In this document: in pieces, positions 33,618-41,976 of the stretch
Position numbering within the stretch: position 1 is the stretch's first letter
Layout of the letters: each line of letters begins with the position of its first letter
Assembly (NCBI RefSeq): GCF_002355475.1
Contig: NZ_AP014862.1
Location: 4,402,001 to 4,466,000 of the forward strand
Direction: 5' to 3'
From: Pseudomonas furukawaii
Lineage (GTDB): Bacteria; Pseudomonadota; Gammaproteobacteria; Pseudomonadales; Pseudomonadaceae
Length of the DNA: 64,000 nt
Notes under the pieces: generated by a model
The model's database searches: none
The model's input: the letters and a program-made list of their open reading frames with translations, nothing else
Told to the model about the DNA's origin: nothing
Program-made: the position numbers and the translations under genes

Positions 33618-34685
33618 ATGTCGCTACAGCAAGCCATAGTCCACGACCAACTGCTGCAATCCGCCCCGGCGCAGGTCAGCGATGCCGAGGCCGCAGAGGT
33701 TATCCAGCGCCACTTCGCCCTCAGCGGGCGCCTGGAACGACTCGGTGGCGAACGAGACCTGAACTTCCGCGTGCTTTGCGAGGATGGCTCGTCGCGCCTG
33801 CTCAAGCTCTCGCATCCCCTGGAGGACCCGGAGGTGGTGGACTTCCATAACGGCGCCATGCGCCGCCTCGAGGAGCGTGACCCCGAACTTCCGGTGCAGC
33901 GGGTCTACCCCACCCGGGACGGCCATTTCATGGCCGAGGCGGATATCGCGGGCCAACGCCTGATCGCGCGCCTGCTGTCCTTCGTCGACGGCCTGCCGCT
34001 GCATCGGGTGGCGGTGCGCAGCCCGGCGTTGCGCCGCAACCTGGGTGAAGCGCTCGCCCGCTTCGACCGCGCCCTGGAAGGCTTCGACCATCCCGCCGCC
34101 GATCACGAACTGCTCTGGGACATGCAGCATGCCCAGCGCTTGCGCCCCCTGCTGGTGTACATCGAACAGGGCCTACGCCGCGACCTGGTGGAAAGGTGCC
34201 TCGACACCTATGTCAGGGACGTCCTGCCGCGCCTGCCCGGGCTACGCCGCCAGGTGATCCACAATGACCTCAATCCCCATAACCTGATCGTCGATGCCGC
34301 GCACCCCGAGCAACTGCGCAACATCCTCGACTTCGGCGACATGGTCCGCGCGCCGAGAGTCAATGACCTGGCCGTGGCCGCCTCCTACCAGTTGGACACC
34401 TCCGGCGACGTCCTAGCGCCGGCCCTGGAGTTCATCGCCGCCTACCACACCTGCAACCCCCTGGAGGCCGCGGAAGTCGAGCTGCTGCCGGAGCTGATCG
34501 CAACGCGGCTCGCCCTGACCCTGTGCATCAACTCCTGGCGCGCCGTGATCCACCCGGAAAACCGCGACTACATCCTGCGCAACACGGAACGCGCCTGGTC
34601 CAGCCTCGAGCGGCTGGTCCAGGTCTCTCACCTCGAGGTCCACAGGAGGACCCGCCACGCCTGCATCCAGGAGATACGCCCATGA
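33618..34685 (+). CDS. Small-molecule kinase, APH/choline-kinase fold (hydroxylysine- or homoserine-kinase-like)
   Basis: This 355-aa protein of the aminoglycoside phosphotransferase superfamily has a GERDLNFRVL nucleotide-loop region (about 44-53), Lys63 for ATP, the Brenner motif HNDLNPHN (about 215-222) and the metal-binding DFG (ILDFGDM). The N-terminal GERDxNF pattern is typical of kinases paired with AGXT2-like phospho-lyases (human HYKK, 5-hydroxylysine kinase). The stop overlaps the start of the PLP enzyme gene (ATGA), so the two are made together. I infer that it phosphorylates a hydroxy-amino compound whose phosphate the next enzyme eliminates. A housekeeping homoserine-kinase role is less likely. 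Confidence 0.8.
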   Translation: MSLQQAIVHDQLLQSAPAQVSDAEAAEVIQRHFALSGRLERLGGERDLNFRVLCEDGSSRLLKLSHPLEDPEVVDFHNGAMRRLEERDPELPVQRVYPTRDGHFMAEADIAGQRLIARLLSFVDGLPLHRVAVRSPALRRNLGEALARFDRALEGFDHPAADHELLWDMQHAQRLRPLLVYIEQGLRRDLVERCLDTYVRDVLPRLPGLRRQVIHNDLNPHNLIVDAAHPEQLRNILDFGDMVRAPRVNDLAVAASYQLDTSGDVLAPALEFIAAYHTCNPLEAAEVELLPELIATRLALTLCINSWRAVIHPENRDYILRNTERAWSSLERLVQVSHLEVHRRTRHACIQEIRP

Positions 34686-36007
34686 GCATGATCAACGGCT
34701 TCAGCGCCGCCGACGCCGAGCGCCTGTCCGCCCACGAACGAAGCCTGATCGAACGCCGCGAGCGCCTGCTCGGCCCGGCCTACCGGCTGTTCTACGAACG
34801 CCCGCTGCACACCGTGCGTGGCGAAGGCGTCTGGCTGTTCGACGACCAGGGGCGCCGCTACCTGGATGCCTACAACAACGTCGCCTCCGTGGGTCACTGC
34901 CACCCCCGTGTGGTGAGCGCCATCAGCCGCCAGGCGGCGCAGCTCAACACCCATACCCGCTACCTGCAGGAAGGCATCCTCGACTACGCCGAGCAACTGC
35001 TGGGCACCTTTCCCGACTACCTGGAACGGGTGATGTTCACCTGCACCGGCAGCGAGGCCAACGACCTTGCCCTGCGCATCGCCCGCCATCACACCGGCGG
35101 CACCGGCGTCATCATCACCCGCTTCGCCTACCACGGCGTCACCGGCGACCTCGCTGAACTCTCGCCGTCGCTGGGCGCGGGCATCCGCCTCCCGGCCCAC
35201 GCCCGTACCGTTCTCGCGCCGGACGCCTACCGACTGGGCGCCGACCAGGTGGCCGCCACGCTCGCGGCCGACGTCCGCGCAGCCATCGACGACCTGCGCG
35301 CCCAGGGCATCCGCCCCGCCGCGTTGCTGCTGGACGGCATTTTCTCCAGCGACGGCGTGTTCCCGGGCCCCGCCGGCTTCCTCGCCGAAGCGGTGGCGCT
35401 GGCCCAGGCGGAAGGCCTGCTGTACATCGCCGACGAGGTGCAATCGGGTTTCGCCCGCACCGGCGACGCCTTCTGGGGCTTCGAGCGCCACGGCGTGCGC
35501 CCCGACCTGGTGACCCTCGGCAAGCCCATGGGCAACGGCCAGCCCATCGCCGGCCTGGTGGGCCGGGCCGAGGTGGTGGACGGGTTCGGCCGCAACCTGC
35601 GCTACTTCAACACCTTCGGCGGCAACCCGGTCTCCTGCGCCGCCGGGCAGGCGGTGCTGGACGTCATTCGTGACGAGGAACTGCAAGCACGGGCCAGGGA
35701 GACCGGTCGCTACCTGCTGCAAGGCCTCGGGCGCCTGCAGCAGCGCCATGCCCTGATCGGCGATGTCCGCGGAGCTGGGCTGTTCCTCGGCGTGGAACTG
35801 GTGAAGGACCGAGCCAGCCAGGCCCCCGCCGCCGCCGAAACCCGGCGGGTGGTCAACGCCATGCGCGAGCGCGGCGTCCTAATCAGCGCGGCGGGCCCCC
35901 TGGAGAACATCCTGAAGATCCGTCCGCTGCTGGCCTTCGAGCGGGAACACGCGGACCTGCTGCTGGAAACGCTGGACGCCGCGCTGGACGAGGTCGGGGC
36001 GCCATGA
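34682..36007 (+). CDS. Class III PLP aminotransferase-fold enzyme, AGXT2-like phospho-lyase candidate
   Basis: This 441-aa fold-type I PLP enzyme has the PLP lysine at 281 (TLGKPMGNGQPIAG) and the Asp that contacts the pyridine nitrogen at 251 (IADEVQSGF). The GKPMGNGxPxA segment and LLDGIFSSDG resemble the AGXT2L1/AGXT2L2 group, where relatives act as O-phosphoethanolamine and 5-phosphohydroxylysine phospho-lyases rather than transaminases. Overlap with the upstream kinase gene supports a kinase-then-eliminate pathway releasing aldehyde, ammonia and phosphate. A simple omega-transaminase remains possible. Confidence 0.82.
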   Translation: MSMINGFSAADAERLSAHERSLIERRERLLGPAYRLFYERPLHTVRGEGVWLFDDQGRRYLDAYNNVASVGHCHPRVVSAISRQAAQLNTHTRYLQEGILDYAEQLLGTFPDYLERVMFTCTGSEANDLALRIARHHTGGTGVIITRFAYHGVTGDLAELSPSLGAGIRLPAHARTVLAPDAYRLGADQVAATLAADVRAAIDDLRAQGIRPAALLLDGIFSSDGVFPGPAGFLAEAVALAQAEGLLYIADEVQSGFARTGDAFWGFERHGVRPDLVTLGKPMGNGQPIAGLVGRAEVVDGFGRNLRYFNTFGGNPVSCAAGQAVLDVIRDEELQARARETGRYLLQGLGRLQQRHALIGDVRGAGLFLGVELVKDRASQAPAAAETRRVVNAMRERGVLISAAGPLENILKIRPLLAFEREHADLLLETLDAALDEVGAP

Positions 36008-36032
36008 CGGACGCCCCCGCCAAACGCCAGAA

Positions 36033-36056
36033 GGCCTGAAGCACAGGCTTCAGGCC
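36033..36056. terminator. Bidirectional hairpin between convergent lyase and RidA genes
   Basis: GGCCTGAAGC and GCTTCAGGCC form a perfect 10-bp stem around a 4-nt loop. It sits in the 65-nt convergent gap. No strong T run follows on either strand. Confidence 0.6.
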
Positions 36057-36072
36057 GCCGCCGGGAAAGGAC

Positions 36073-36417
36073 TCAAGCGCTGCGATACGCCAGCACCCTG
36101 ATCTCCACGGCGTAGCCGCCCAGGCCGCTCTCCACGCAGGCGCGCACCGGTTTCGGGCAGCCCTCGATCCAGGCGTCGTAGACCTCGTTGAAGGCATCGA
36201 AGTCGCGGTAGTCGGCCAGCCAGGCCTGTACCCGGACCAGGTCCCGGCGGCTGACGCCAACGCGCTCCAGCAAGGCGTCGATGCTGGCCAGCGCCTGGCG
36301 CGCCTGGGCGCGGACATCCAGCGAGGGATCATCGGCGCAGATCCCCGCCGTCTCGAAGAAGGGCCCGTAGGCGACGGCCTGGGCCATGCGCCGGCCTTCG
36401 TCAAATCGCTCGATCAT
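36073..36417 (-). CDS. RidA/YjgF/Rid family protein
   Basis: RidA-type proteins hydrolyse reactive enamine/imine intermediates released by PLP enzymes. The 114-aa protein starts at ATG 36417 (MIERFDEGRRMAQAVAYG) and follows AAGGGAG. It has a core resembling ALASIDALLERVGVSRRDLV and ends in CPKPVRACVESGLGGYAVEIRVLA, which keeps an Arg (PVRACVE) in the position needed for deaminase activity. It follows the aldehyde dehydrogenase gene by 92 nt and may belong to the same operon. Its presence supports PLP-dependent elimination chemistry in this island. Confidence 0.88.
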   Translation of the reverse strand: MIERFDEGRRMAQAVAYGPFFETAGICADDPSLDVRAQARQALASIDALLERVGVSRRDLVRVQAWLADYRDFDAFNEVYDAWIEGCPKPVRACVESGLGGYAVEIRVLAYRSA

Positions 36418-36509
36418 GCTCAGCTCCCTTGAAAAAAGCGCACCGGACGGCGCGGCGAGCGGACCCGCCCGGTGCAAAGGACGACCGCGAACGGTCGTCA
36501 CCTGACGGT

Positions 36510-37928
36510 TCAGCTCAACTCGTTGATGCACACCACCTTGGGCTGCGTCATGTCCTCGTAGGCGAAGCGCACGCCCTCGCGCCCCAGGCTGCCGTACTTG
36601 AAGCCGCCGAAGGGCATGGCATCGAAGCGGTAGTCGGACGAATCGTTGATCATCACGCCGCCGGCCTCGATCCGCCGCGCGGCCCAGAGGGCGCGGCGCA
36701 GGTCGCGGGTGAAGATGCCGGCGTGCAGGCTGTACTCCGGCTCGTTGGCCAGGGCCACGGCGTCTTCCAGGGTCTCGAAGGACTCCAGCACCACCACCGG
36801 CGCGAAGACTTCCTGGCGCCAGAGGCGGCTGCGATGGTCCACCCCTTCCAGCACCGTGGGGTGGTAGAGCGCGCCTTCCCGGCGCTGGCCACAGAGCAGG
36901 GTCGCCCCTTCGGCGAGGGCTTCCGCCACCACCTGCTCGGTGGCGCGGGCGGCCTGTTCGGTGATCATCGGGCCCATGTCGCTGTCCGGCCGGGACGGGT
37001 CGCCCACCACCAGCGCCCGGGTCCGGGCCAGGAAGCGCTCGCGGAACTCGGCATAGATCGAAGCCTGCACCAGGATGCGCTGGGTGCCGATGCAGTTCTG
37101 CCCGGCCGCCCAGAAGGCGCCGGAGACACAGGACTCGACGGTGGCCTCCAGTTCGCAGTCGTCCAGCACCAGCACCGGGGCGTTGCCGCCCAGGTCCATC
37201 GCCAGCTTCTTCAGGCCGGCGGTGCGGGCGATGTGCTCACCGGTGACGAAGCCGCCGGTGAAGGAAATCATCCGCACCTCCCGGGCCGAGGTCAGCGCCT
37301 TGCCCAGGTCCGCGCCGCCGGTGGCGAGGGTCACCACCTCGCTCGGCAGGCCCGCCTCGCGCAGGCAATCCACCAGCCTGCACGCCGACAGTGGCGCCAA
37401 CTCGGACGGCTTGAGCAGGACGCCATTGCCGCCGGCGATGGCCGGCCCAAGCTTGTGCGCCACCAGGTTCAGCGGGTCGTTGTAGGGCGTGATTGCGACG
37501 ATCAGCCCCAGGGGCTCGCGGGAGAACCAGCCCTGGCGGGACTCGGAGCCCTCGTAGGCGTCGAAGGGCACCACCTCGCCCGCGTTGCGCCGGGCCTCCT
37601 CGGCCGAGAGCTTCAGGGTGTTGATGCAGCGCTTCACTTCCTTCTGCGCCTGGCGCAGGGTCTTGCCGGCCTCGGCGACGATCAGGGCGGCAAAAGCGGC
37701 GGCGTCCTGCTCCACCCGCCGCGCGGCCTCCTCGAGGATGGCGGCGCGCCGGTGCCGGGGTAGCGCGGCGCAGCGGCGCACGCCTTCGCGGGCGGTCGCC
37801 AGCAGCGCGGGAACATCGGCGACGGTCAGGCAGGGCACGCTGCCGACATGGCTGCCATCGAAGGGATTGCGGACCTCGATGGCGGTGTTCTCAGCGGTCT
37901 TGGCCAGGGCCAGGGACGAGAGGGTCAT
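36510..37928 (-). CDS. NAD(P)-dependent aldehyde dehydrogenase
   Basis: This ALDH of 472 aa starts at ATG 37928, 6 nt after GGAG; an in-frame TTG 6 nt upstream is less likely. The oxyanion Asn (TPYNDPLN), cofactor Lys (LLKPSEL), SFTGG loop and nucleophile Cys279 (GQNCIG) are present. The usual LELGG general-base Glu is replaced by Asp245 (MDLGGNAP). It begins 15 nt after homoserine dehydrogenase on the same strand, so aspartate semialdehyde (to aspartate) or aminoadipate semialdehyde are plausible substrates. The assignment is inference from neighbours. Confidence 0.87.
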   Translation of the reverse strand: MTLSSLALAKTAENTAIEVRNPFDGSHVGSVPCLTVADVPALLATAREGVRRCAALPRHRRAAILEEAARRVEQDAAAFAALIVAEAGKTLRQAQKEVKRCINTLKLSAEEARRNAGEVVPFDAYEGSESRQGWFSREPLGLIVAITPYNDPLNLVAHKLGPAIAGGNGVLLKPSELAPLSACRLVDCLREAGLPSEVVTLATGGADLGKALTSAREVRMISFTGGFVTGEHIARTAGLKKLAMDLGGNAPVLVLDDCELEATVESCVSGAFWAAGQNCIGTQRILVQASIYAEFRERFLARTRALVVGDPSRPDSDMGPMITEQAARATEQVVAEALAEGATLLCGQRREGALYHPTVLEGVDHRSRLWRQEVFAPVVVLESFETLEDAVALANEPEYSLHAGIFTRDLRRALWAARRIEAGGVMINDSSDYRFDAMPFGGFKYGSLGREGVRFAYEDMTQPKVVCINELS

Positions 37929-37943
37929 GGGCAACTCCTGGGC

Positions 37944-38987
37944 TCACTGGCGGCCGTGGGTGGCGTGGAGGGCGACGATATCGGAGAGCAGCGCGAAGGC
38001 GGTCTCGATGCGACCGGCCCCCGGCCCGGACAGGGTGACCGCGCCCAGCAGCTCGGTGTTGAAGGCCAGGGCGTTGGTGGCCCCGGTGATCCCGGCCAGC
38101 GGGTGGCCGAGGTCCAGCTTGCGGGCCTCGACCCGCGCCGATACCGAACCGTCGGCCTGACGCTGGGCGGAGCCGATCAGCTTCCAGCGGGCGCCCTCCT
38201 CCCGTGCCTGGGCCAGGTCGGCCGGGGTCAGGGCGCTGATGCCGCTGCAGGCCACGTCGCTGACCGAGAGGTGGGCGTCCAGCAGTTCGTTGGCGAGGAT
38301 CACCACCTTCAGGCGCACGTCGTGGCCTTCCACATCCGCCGTCGGATCGGCCTCGGCATAGCCCAGCTCCTGGGCCTTGGCCACCGCCGCGTCGAAGCCG
38401 AGACCCTCCTCCATGCGGGTCAGCACGTAGTTGGAGGTGCCGTTGAGGATGCCCTCGAAGCCGACGATGCCAGCGCCCGGCAGCGTCTGCCGCGCCATGC
38501 GGATCACCGGGGTGCCGCTCATCACCGCGCCCTCGTACTCGAAGGCCACGCCGTTGCGTCGGGCCAGGGCCTTGAGCTCGGCACCGTGCAGGGCGATCGG
38601 CCCCTTGTTGGTGGTGACCACATGCTTGCCGCTTTCCAGGGCCCAGCGGCAGAAGGTGGCGGCCGGCTCGCCGTCCACCGGGTTGGTGAAGGTGGCCTCG
38701 GCGATGAGGTCGGCGCCGGACTGCTTGATCACCGCCTCGTTGAAGGCTTCGGCGGTGCCGCCCGGCAGGGTGGCGAAGGCGCCCTTGATCGCCGGCAGGT
38801 CCGCCAGCTGGGCGGCGTCCAGGCCGTCGCGGTCGATGAGGGAGCCGAGGAAGAGGTCGGTGACCCCGACGATCTTCAGGCTGAAGCCCAGCTCGCGCTG
38901 CCAGGCTGCGTTGCGCTCGGCCACCAGGCGGGCCAGGCCACGGTTCACACCACCAAAGCCCACCAGGGCGATCTTGTATTCGGTCAT
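37944..38987 (-). CDS. hom: Homoserine dehydrogenase, ACT-less (probably catabolic)
   Basis: This enzyme interconverts homoserine and aspartate 4-semialdehyde with NAD(P). The 347-aa protein starts MTEYKIALVGFGGVNRG (Rossmann loop with Asn in place of the common Gly in GxVG) and follows GGAGG. Catalytic region: Lys128 in VTTNKGP and ADPTADVEGHDVRLK with Lys227. It lacks the C-terminal ACT domain of the feedback-regulated biosynthetic form. It sits upstream of an aldehyde dehydrogenase with a 15-nt gap, which suits oxidation of homoserine to aspartate rather than threonine synthesis. Confidence 0.87.
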   Translation of the reverse strand: MTEYKIALVGFGGVNRGLARLVAERNAAWQRELGFSLKIVGVTDLFLGSLIDRDGLDAAQLADLPAIKGAFATLPGGTAEAFNEAVIKQSGADLIAEATFTNPVDGEPAATFCRWALESGKHVVTTNKGPIALHGAELKALARRNGVAFEYEGAVMSGTPVIRMARQTLPGAGIVGFEGILNGTSNYVLTRMEEGLGFDAAVAKAQELGYAEADPTADVEGHDVRLKVVILANELLDAHLSVSDVACSGISALTPADLAQAREEGARWKLIGSAQRQADGSVSARVEARKLDLGHPLAGITGATNALAFNTELLGAVTLSGPGAGRIETAFALLSDIVALHATHGRQ

Positions 38988-39153
38988 CAGGTGCCTCCAA
39001 TCCGGCGTTTGCTCGATGGAGTCAGCCTAAGAGCCGGCCAGTGGCAGTTGAATAGGCCAATCCGCTGTATTTATTGGGCGTTTTGCCCAGTGCCGGAACG
39101 GCCCACGCGGGCTCGTCCGGAGGGGCTACAGAGGTGCGGAAATGGCGCAGACG

Positions 39154-39186
39154 AAAAGGCCCCGGCACGCGTGGCGTGCCGGGGCC
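39154..39186 (-). terminator. Intrinsic terminator after the Lrp gene
   Basis: Minus-strand 13-bp stem GGCCCCGGCACGC / GCGTGCCGGGGCC with a 3-nt loop is followed by TTTTCG. It ends the LysR/threonine-synthase-like/Lrp transcript, so homoserine dehydrogenase must have its own promoter in the following 165 nt. Confidence 0.85.
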
Positions 39187-39211
39187 CGGGTCCTGGAGCG
39201 AGGGGATGGGC

Positions 39212-39649
39212 TCAGATGACTGCGGAGAGCACGAAGGAGGTAACGGTATTGGCGACGCCGGGCATGGCGGAGATTTCCCGCCAGACGCCGTGGACGCGGT
39301 CCGGCGTGGCGGCTTCGACCCGCAGCATCAGGTCGAACTCGCCGCTCATCACGTCGCACTGCGTCACCTCGGGAATGGCCCGCAGGTCCCGCAGCACTTC
39401 CTCGCCGCGCATGCGGTCGTGGCGGTAGACGAAGATCACCGCGCTGATCAGCGCCGCCGCGCGGCGGCCGTCGCCCACCTTGAGGGTGTAGCCCTGGATG
39501 GCGCCGTCCCGCTCCAGGCGTTCGATGCGCTGGCGCACGGCATTGCGTGACAGGTTGACCTTGGTGCCCAGTTCGGCGTGGGCGATCCGCGCATTGGCGG
39601 TCAGTTCGGCCAGTATCCGCTCATCCAGCGGGTCGAGGATTCGCTTCAT
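39212..39649 (-). CDS. Lrp/AsnC-family regulator
   Basis: This 145-aa feast/famine regulator starts at ATG 39649 (MKRILDPLDERILAELTANAR). The N-terminal helix-turn-helix (about 20-45, AELGTKVNLSRNAVRQRIERLE) is followed by a RAM domain (about 68-140, with VTQCDVMSGEFDLMLRV) that binds amino acids. It is 13 nt downstream of the threonine-synthase-like gene and upstream of the homoserine dehydrogenase/aldehyde dehydrogenase genes, so it probably senses the island's amino acid. It is not global Lrp, judging by its location. Confidence 0.88.
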   Translation of the reverse strand: MKRILDPLDERILAELTANARIAHAELGTKVNLSRNAVRQRIERLERDGAIQGYTLKVGDGRRAAALISAVIFVYRHDRMRGEEVLRDLRAIPEVTQCDVMSGEFDLMLRVEAATPDRVHGVWREISAMPGVANTVTSFVLSAVI

Positions 39650-39662
39650 CGCGGCAAATTCC

Positions 39663-41033
39663 TCAGGCCCCGGCCAGGGCCTGGCGCAGGCCCTCCAGGT
39701 CGGTGCGGGCATAGCGCCGCGCGTGTGCAAGGGGTGTTGCCGGGGCGGGCGGTGGCGATGGCCAGGCGCCCAGGCTGGCCAGCAGCGTGGCGGATTTTTC
39801 CGGGGCGATCTGGCCCAGGGTGACCATCGGCGTGACCACGCTGCGGCGGTAGAGCCGCGCGGCCAGTACGCCGGTGGCGGTGTGCGGGTCCATGGGCAGG
39901 CCGGTGTCGCGGAACAGCGAGACGATCTCCGCCTCGGTCTGGGCGTCGTCCACTGCGTAGGAGTCGATCAGCATCCGCGCCTGCAGCCATTGCGGGTTGC
40001 CGATGCTCAGTTCGCCGGTGGCCTCCAGGCGCTCCATCAGGCCGCGCACGGCCTGGTCATCGTGGTCGTAGAGCTCCCACACCAGCCGCTCGACGTTGGA
40101 GAACACCGAGAAATCCATGGCCGGCGACAGGGTCGAGCTGGCCTCTCGGGTGCCGTAGCGGTTGCGGTGGATGAACTGGTGCAGGGCGTCGTTGCGGTTG
40201 GTGGAGACGATGATCTGGTTCACCGGCAGGCCCATTTTCTGCGCCACGTAGCCGGCGTAGACCTCGGCGAAGCTGGCGGCGGGAATGCTGAAGCCGATGG
40301 GGCGCTGGCCGCCTCCCAGCTGCAGGGCGGCGTGGAAGTAGAAGACGATCTGCGCCAGCACGCCGACCCAATTGGAGGAGTTGAAGCCGATGGCCAGGTG
40401 CTCGCTGGGCCATTGGGCGAAGAGCCGCGACACCAGCCGCTGGCAGTCGTCGAAGCTGCCCTCAAGGGGATAGCCGCGCACCCGCTCGGACTCGGCGGCC
40501 TGCAATGCCGCCAGGCGGTCCGCCGGCACGCCGCGCTCCGGGTAGAGCATCACCACCCGGCTGCGGCGGCACTCGCCGAAGGCGGCGACGGCCGCGAGGC
40601 CCGTATCGCCGTTGGTAGCACCGAGCACCAGGGCCTCGCGCCCCTCCCGTTCGAGGAAGTGACTGGCCAGGCGCGCATGCAACTGGGCGGCGAAATCCTT
40701 GGAGGACCGGGTGGGCCCGTGGAACAGCTCCAGCACCCACTCGTTGCGGTCCACCTGGCGCAAGGGCGCGATGGCGCGGTGACCGAAGCGCTGGTAGCAG
40801 GCCTTCAGCAGCGCGCGCAGTTCGTCCTCGGCGATCGACTCGCCGACGAAGGGCGCGATCACCCGCCAGGCCAGCTCCTCGAAGGGCAGCCAGGACCAGG
40901 TGGCGATCTCCTGCACGCTGAACACCGGCAGGCTGGCCGGCACGAAGAGGCCGCCATCGGGGGCCAGCCCCGACAGCACGACGCTGCGGAAATCCGCGCG
41001 CACGGCGGCGCTGCGGGTACTCAGGTAATGCAT
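39663..41033 (-). CDS. Threonine synthase-like PLP enzyme with altered active site
   Basis: This fold-type II PLP enzyme of 456 aa is clearly related to ThrC over its full length (MHYLSTR, PDGGLFVP, ELFHGPT, TNRNDALHQF, DPHTATGV). The PLP lysine is retained as Lys112, but its surroundings differ from canonical ThrC: LAFKDFALQ is RSSKDFAAQ, the phosphate loop GATSGDTGSAA is GATNGDTGLAA (138-148), and VPTGNFGDI is IPAASFAEV (250-258). It follows a LysR gene by 14 nt. I regard it as a catabolic or otherwise neofunctionalised paralogue, perhaps acting like THNSL2 on O-phosphohomoserine, not as the housekeeping enzyme. Confidence 0.8.
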   Translation of the reverse strand: MHYLSTRSAAVRADFRSVVLSGLAPDGGLFVPASLPVFSVQEIATWSWLPFEELAWRVIAPFVGESIAEDELRALLKACYQRFGHRAIAPLRQVDRNEWVLELFHGPTRSSKDFAAQLHARLASHFLEREGREALVLGATNGDTGLAAVAAFGECRRSRVVMLYPERGVPADRLAALQAAESERVRGYPLEGSFDDCQRLVSRLFAQWPSEHLAIGFNSSNWVGVLAQIVFYFHAALQLGGGQRPIGFSIPAASFAEVYAGYVAQKMGLPVNQIIVSTNRNDALHQFIHRNRYGTREASSTLSPAMDFSVFSNVERLVWELYDHDDQAVRGLMERLEATGELSIGNPQWLQARMLIDSYAVDDAQTEAEIVSLFRDTGLPMDPHTATGVLAARLYRRSVVTPMVTLGQIAPEKSATLLASLGAWPSPPPAPATPLAHARRYARTDLEGLRQALAGA

Positions 41034-41047
41034 GTTCACTCCCGAAA

Positions 41048-41938
41048 TCAGGTGGATCGATGGGCCTGGGCCACCAGCCAAATGGCGAAGGCCTGGGCAT
41101 CCGGGTGCAGCTCGGTGCCGGAGCCGCTGACCAGGTAGAAGGATTCGCTGGCCTCGATGCGGCAGTCGAACAGCTCCACCAGGCGCCCTTCGCGCAACAG
41201 GTCCTCGACCATGGACGAGCGCGCGAGCGCGATGCCCTGCCCCAGCTCCGCCATGCGCAGGGTGGAGACCAGGGTGTCGAACTGCGGGCCGGTGGCGTAG
41301 TCCACGTCCTCGGCGCCGGCGCGCTGCAGCCAGTAGCCCCAGCCCTCCTCGTAACCCAGCACATGGAGCAGGGGATGGCGGGCGACATCCCGTGGTTCGC
41401 GCAGGGGGCCCTGTGCCAGCAGCTCCGGCGAGCAGACCGGGAACAGGGTGTCCCAGGTCAGCCGCTGGGACAGCAGGCCCGGCCACTGGCCGTGACCCCA
41501 GCGGATTTCCACATCGTCCTCGCCGTCCAGTTCCTTCACCCAGAGGTTGCTGATGTAGCGGATATCCAGCTGCGGATGGGCCCGACGAAAGTCCGCCAGC
41601 CTGGGTGCCAGCCAGAAATGCAGGAACGACAGGCTGCCCCTGACCTTGATCGGCCGGCGCTTGTGCTGGCCGAAGATCTCGTTGGTGCCCACCGCCAGCC
41701 GGGTGATGGCGTCCTGCACCACGGGCAGGTAGGACTGGCCCTCTTCGGTGAGCCCGAGCCCCCGGGGCAGGCGCTTGAACAGCGCCACCCCGAGGTGGCT
41801 TTCCAGCTGCCGGATCTGCTGGCTGACGGCGCCCTGGGTCAGGTGCAGTTCCTCCGCCGCATGGGTGAAGTTGAGGTACCGCGCCGAGACTTCGAAGGCT
41901 CGCAGCCAGTTCAGGGGAGGCAGGGCTTTCGGATTCAT
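41048..41938 (-). CDS. LysR-family regulator (GcvA-like)
   Basis: This 296-aa LysR protein starts MNPKALPPLNWLRAFEVSAR, the N-terminus of the GcvA/AmpR/TrpI branch. The helix-turn-helix is at about residues 23-45 (FTHAAEELHLTQGAVSQQIRQLE) and the co-inducer domain at about 95-290. It is co-directional with the threonine-synthase-like and Lrp genes downstream (14-nt gap) and 38 nt downstream of the amino acid permease gene. It is therefore embedded in the operon rather than divergent, and may autoregulate. Confidence 0.87.
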   Translation of the reverse strand: MNPKALPPLNWLRAFEVSARYLNFTHAAEELHLTQGAVSQQIRQLESHLGVALFKRLPRGLGLTEEGQSYLPVVQDAITRLAVGTNEIFGQHKRRPIKVRGSLSFLHFWLAPRLADFRRAHPQLDIRYISNLWVKELDGEDDVEIRWGHGQWPGLLSQRLTWDTLFPVCSPELLAQGPLREPRDVARHPLLHVLGYEEGWGYWLQRAGAEDVDYATGPQFDTLVSTLRMAELGQGIALARSSMVEDLLREGRLVELFDCRIEASESFYLVSGSGTELHPDAQAFAIWLVAQAHRST

Positions 41939-41976
41939 GGTCGGGACCTCGGGACGGCGGAGTGGGAAGGAATCGC

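Noticed and set aside
39663-41033. Calling this gene the housekeeping thrC
   Set aside because: Key active-site motifs differ from canonical ThrC and the gene sits in a catabolic, locally regulated cluster.
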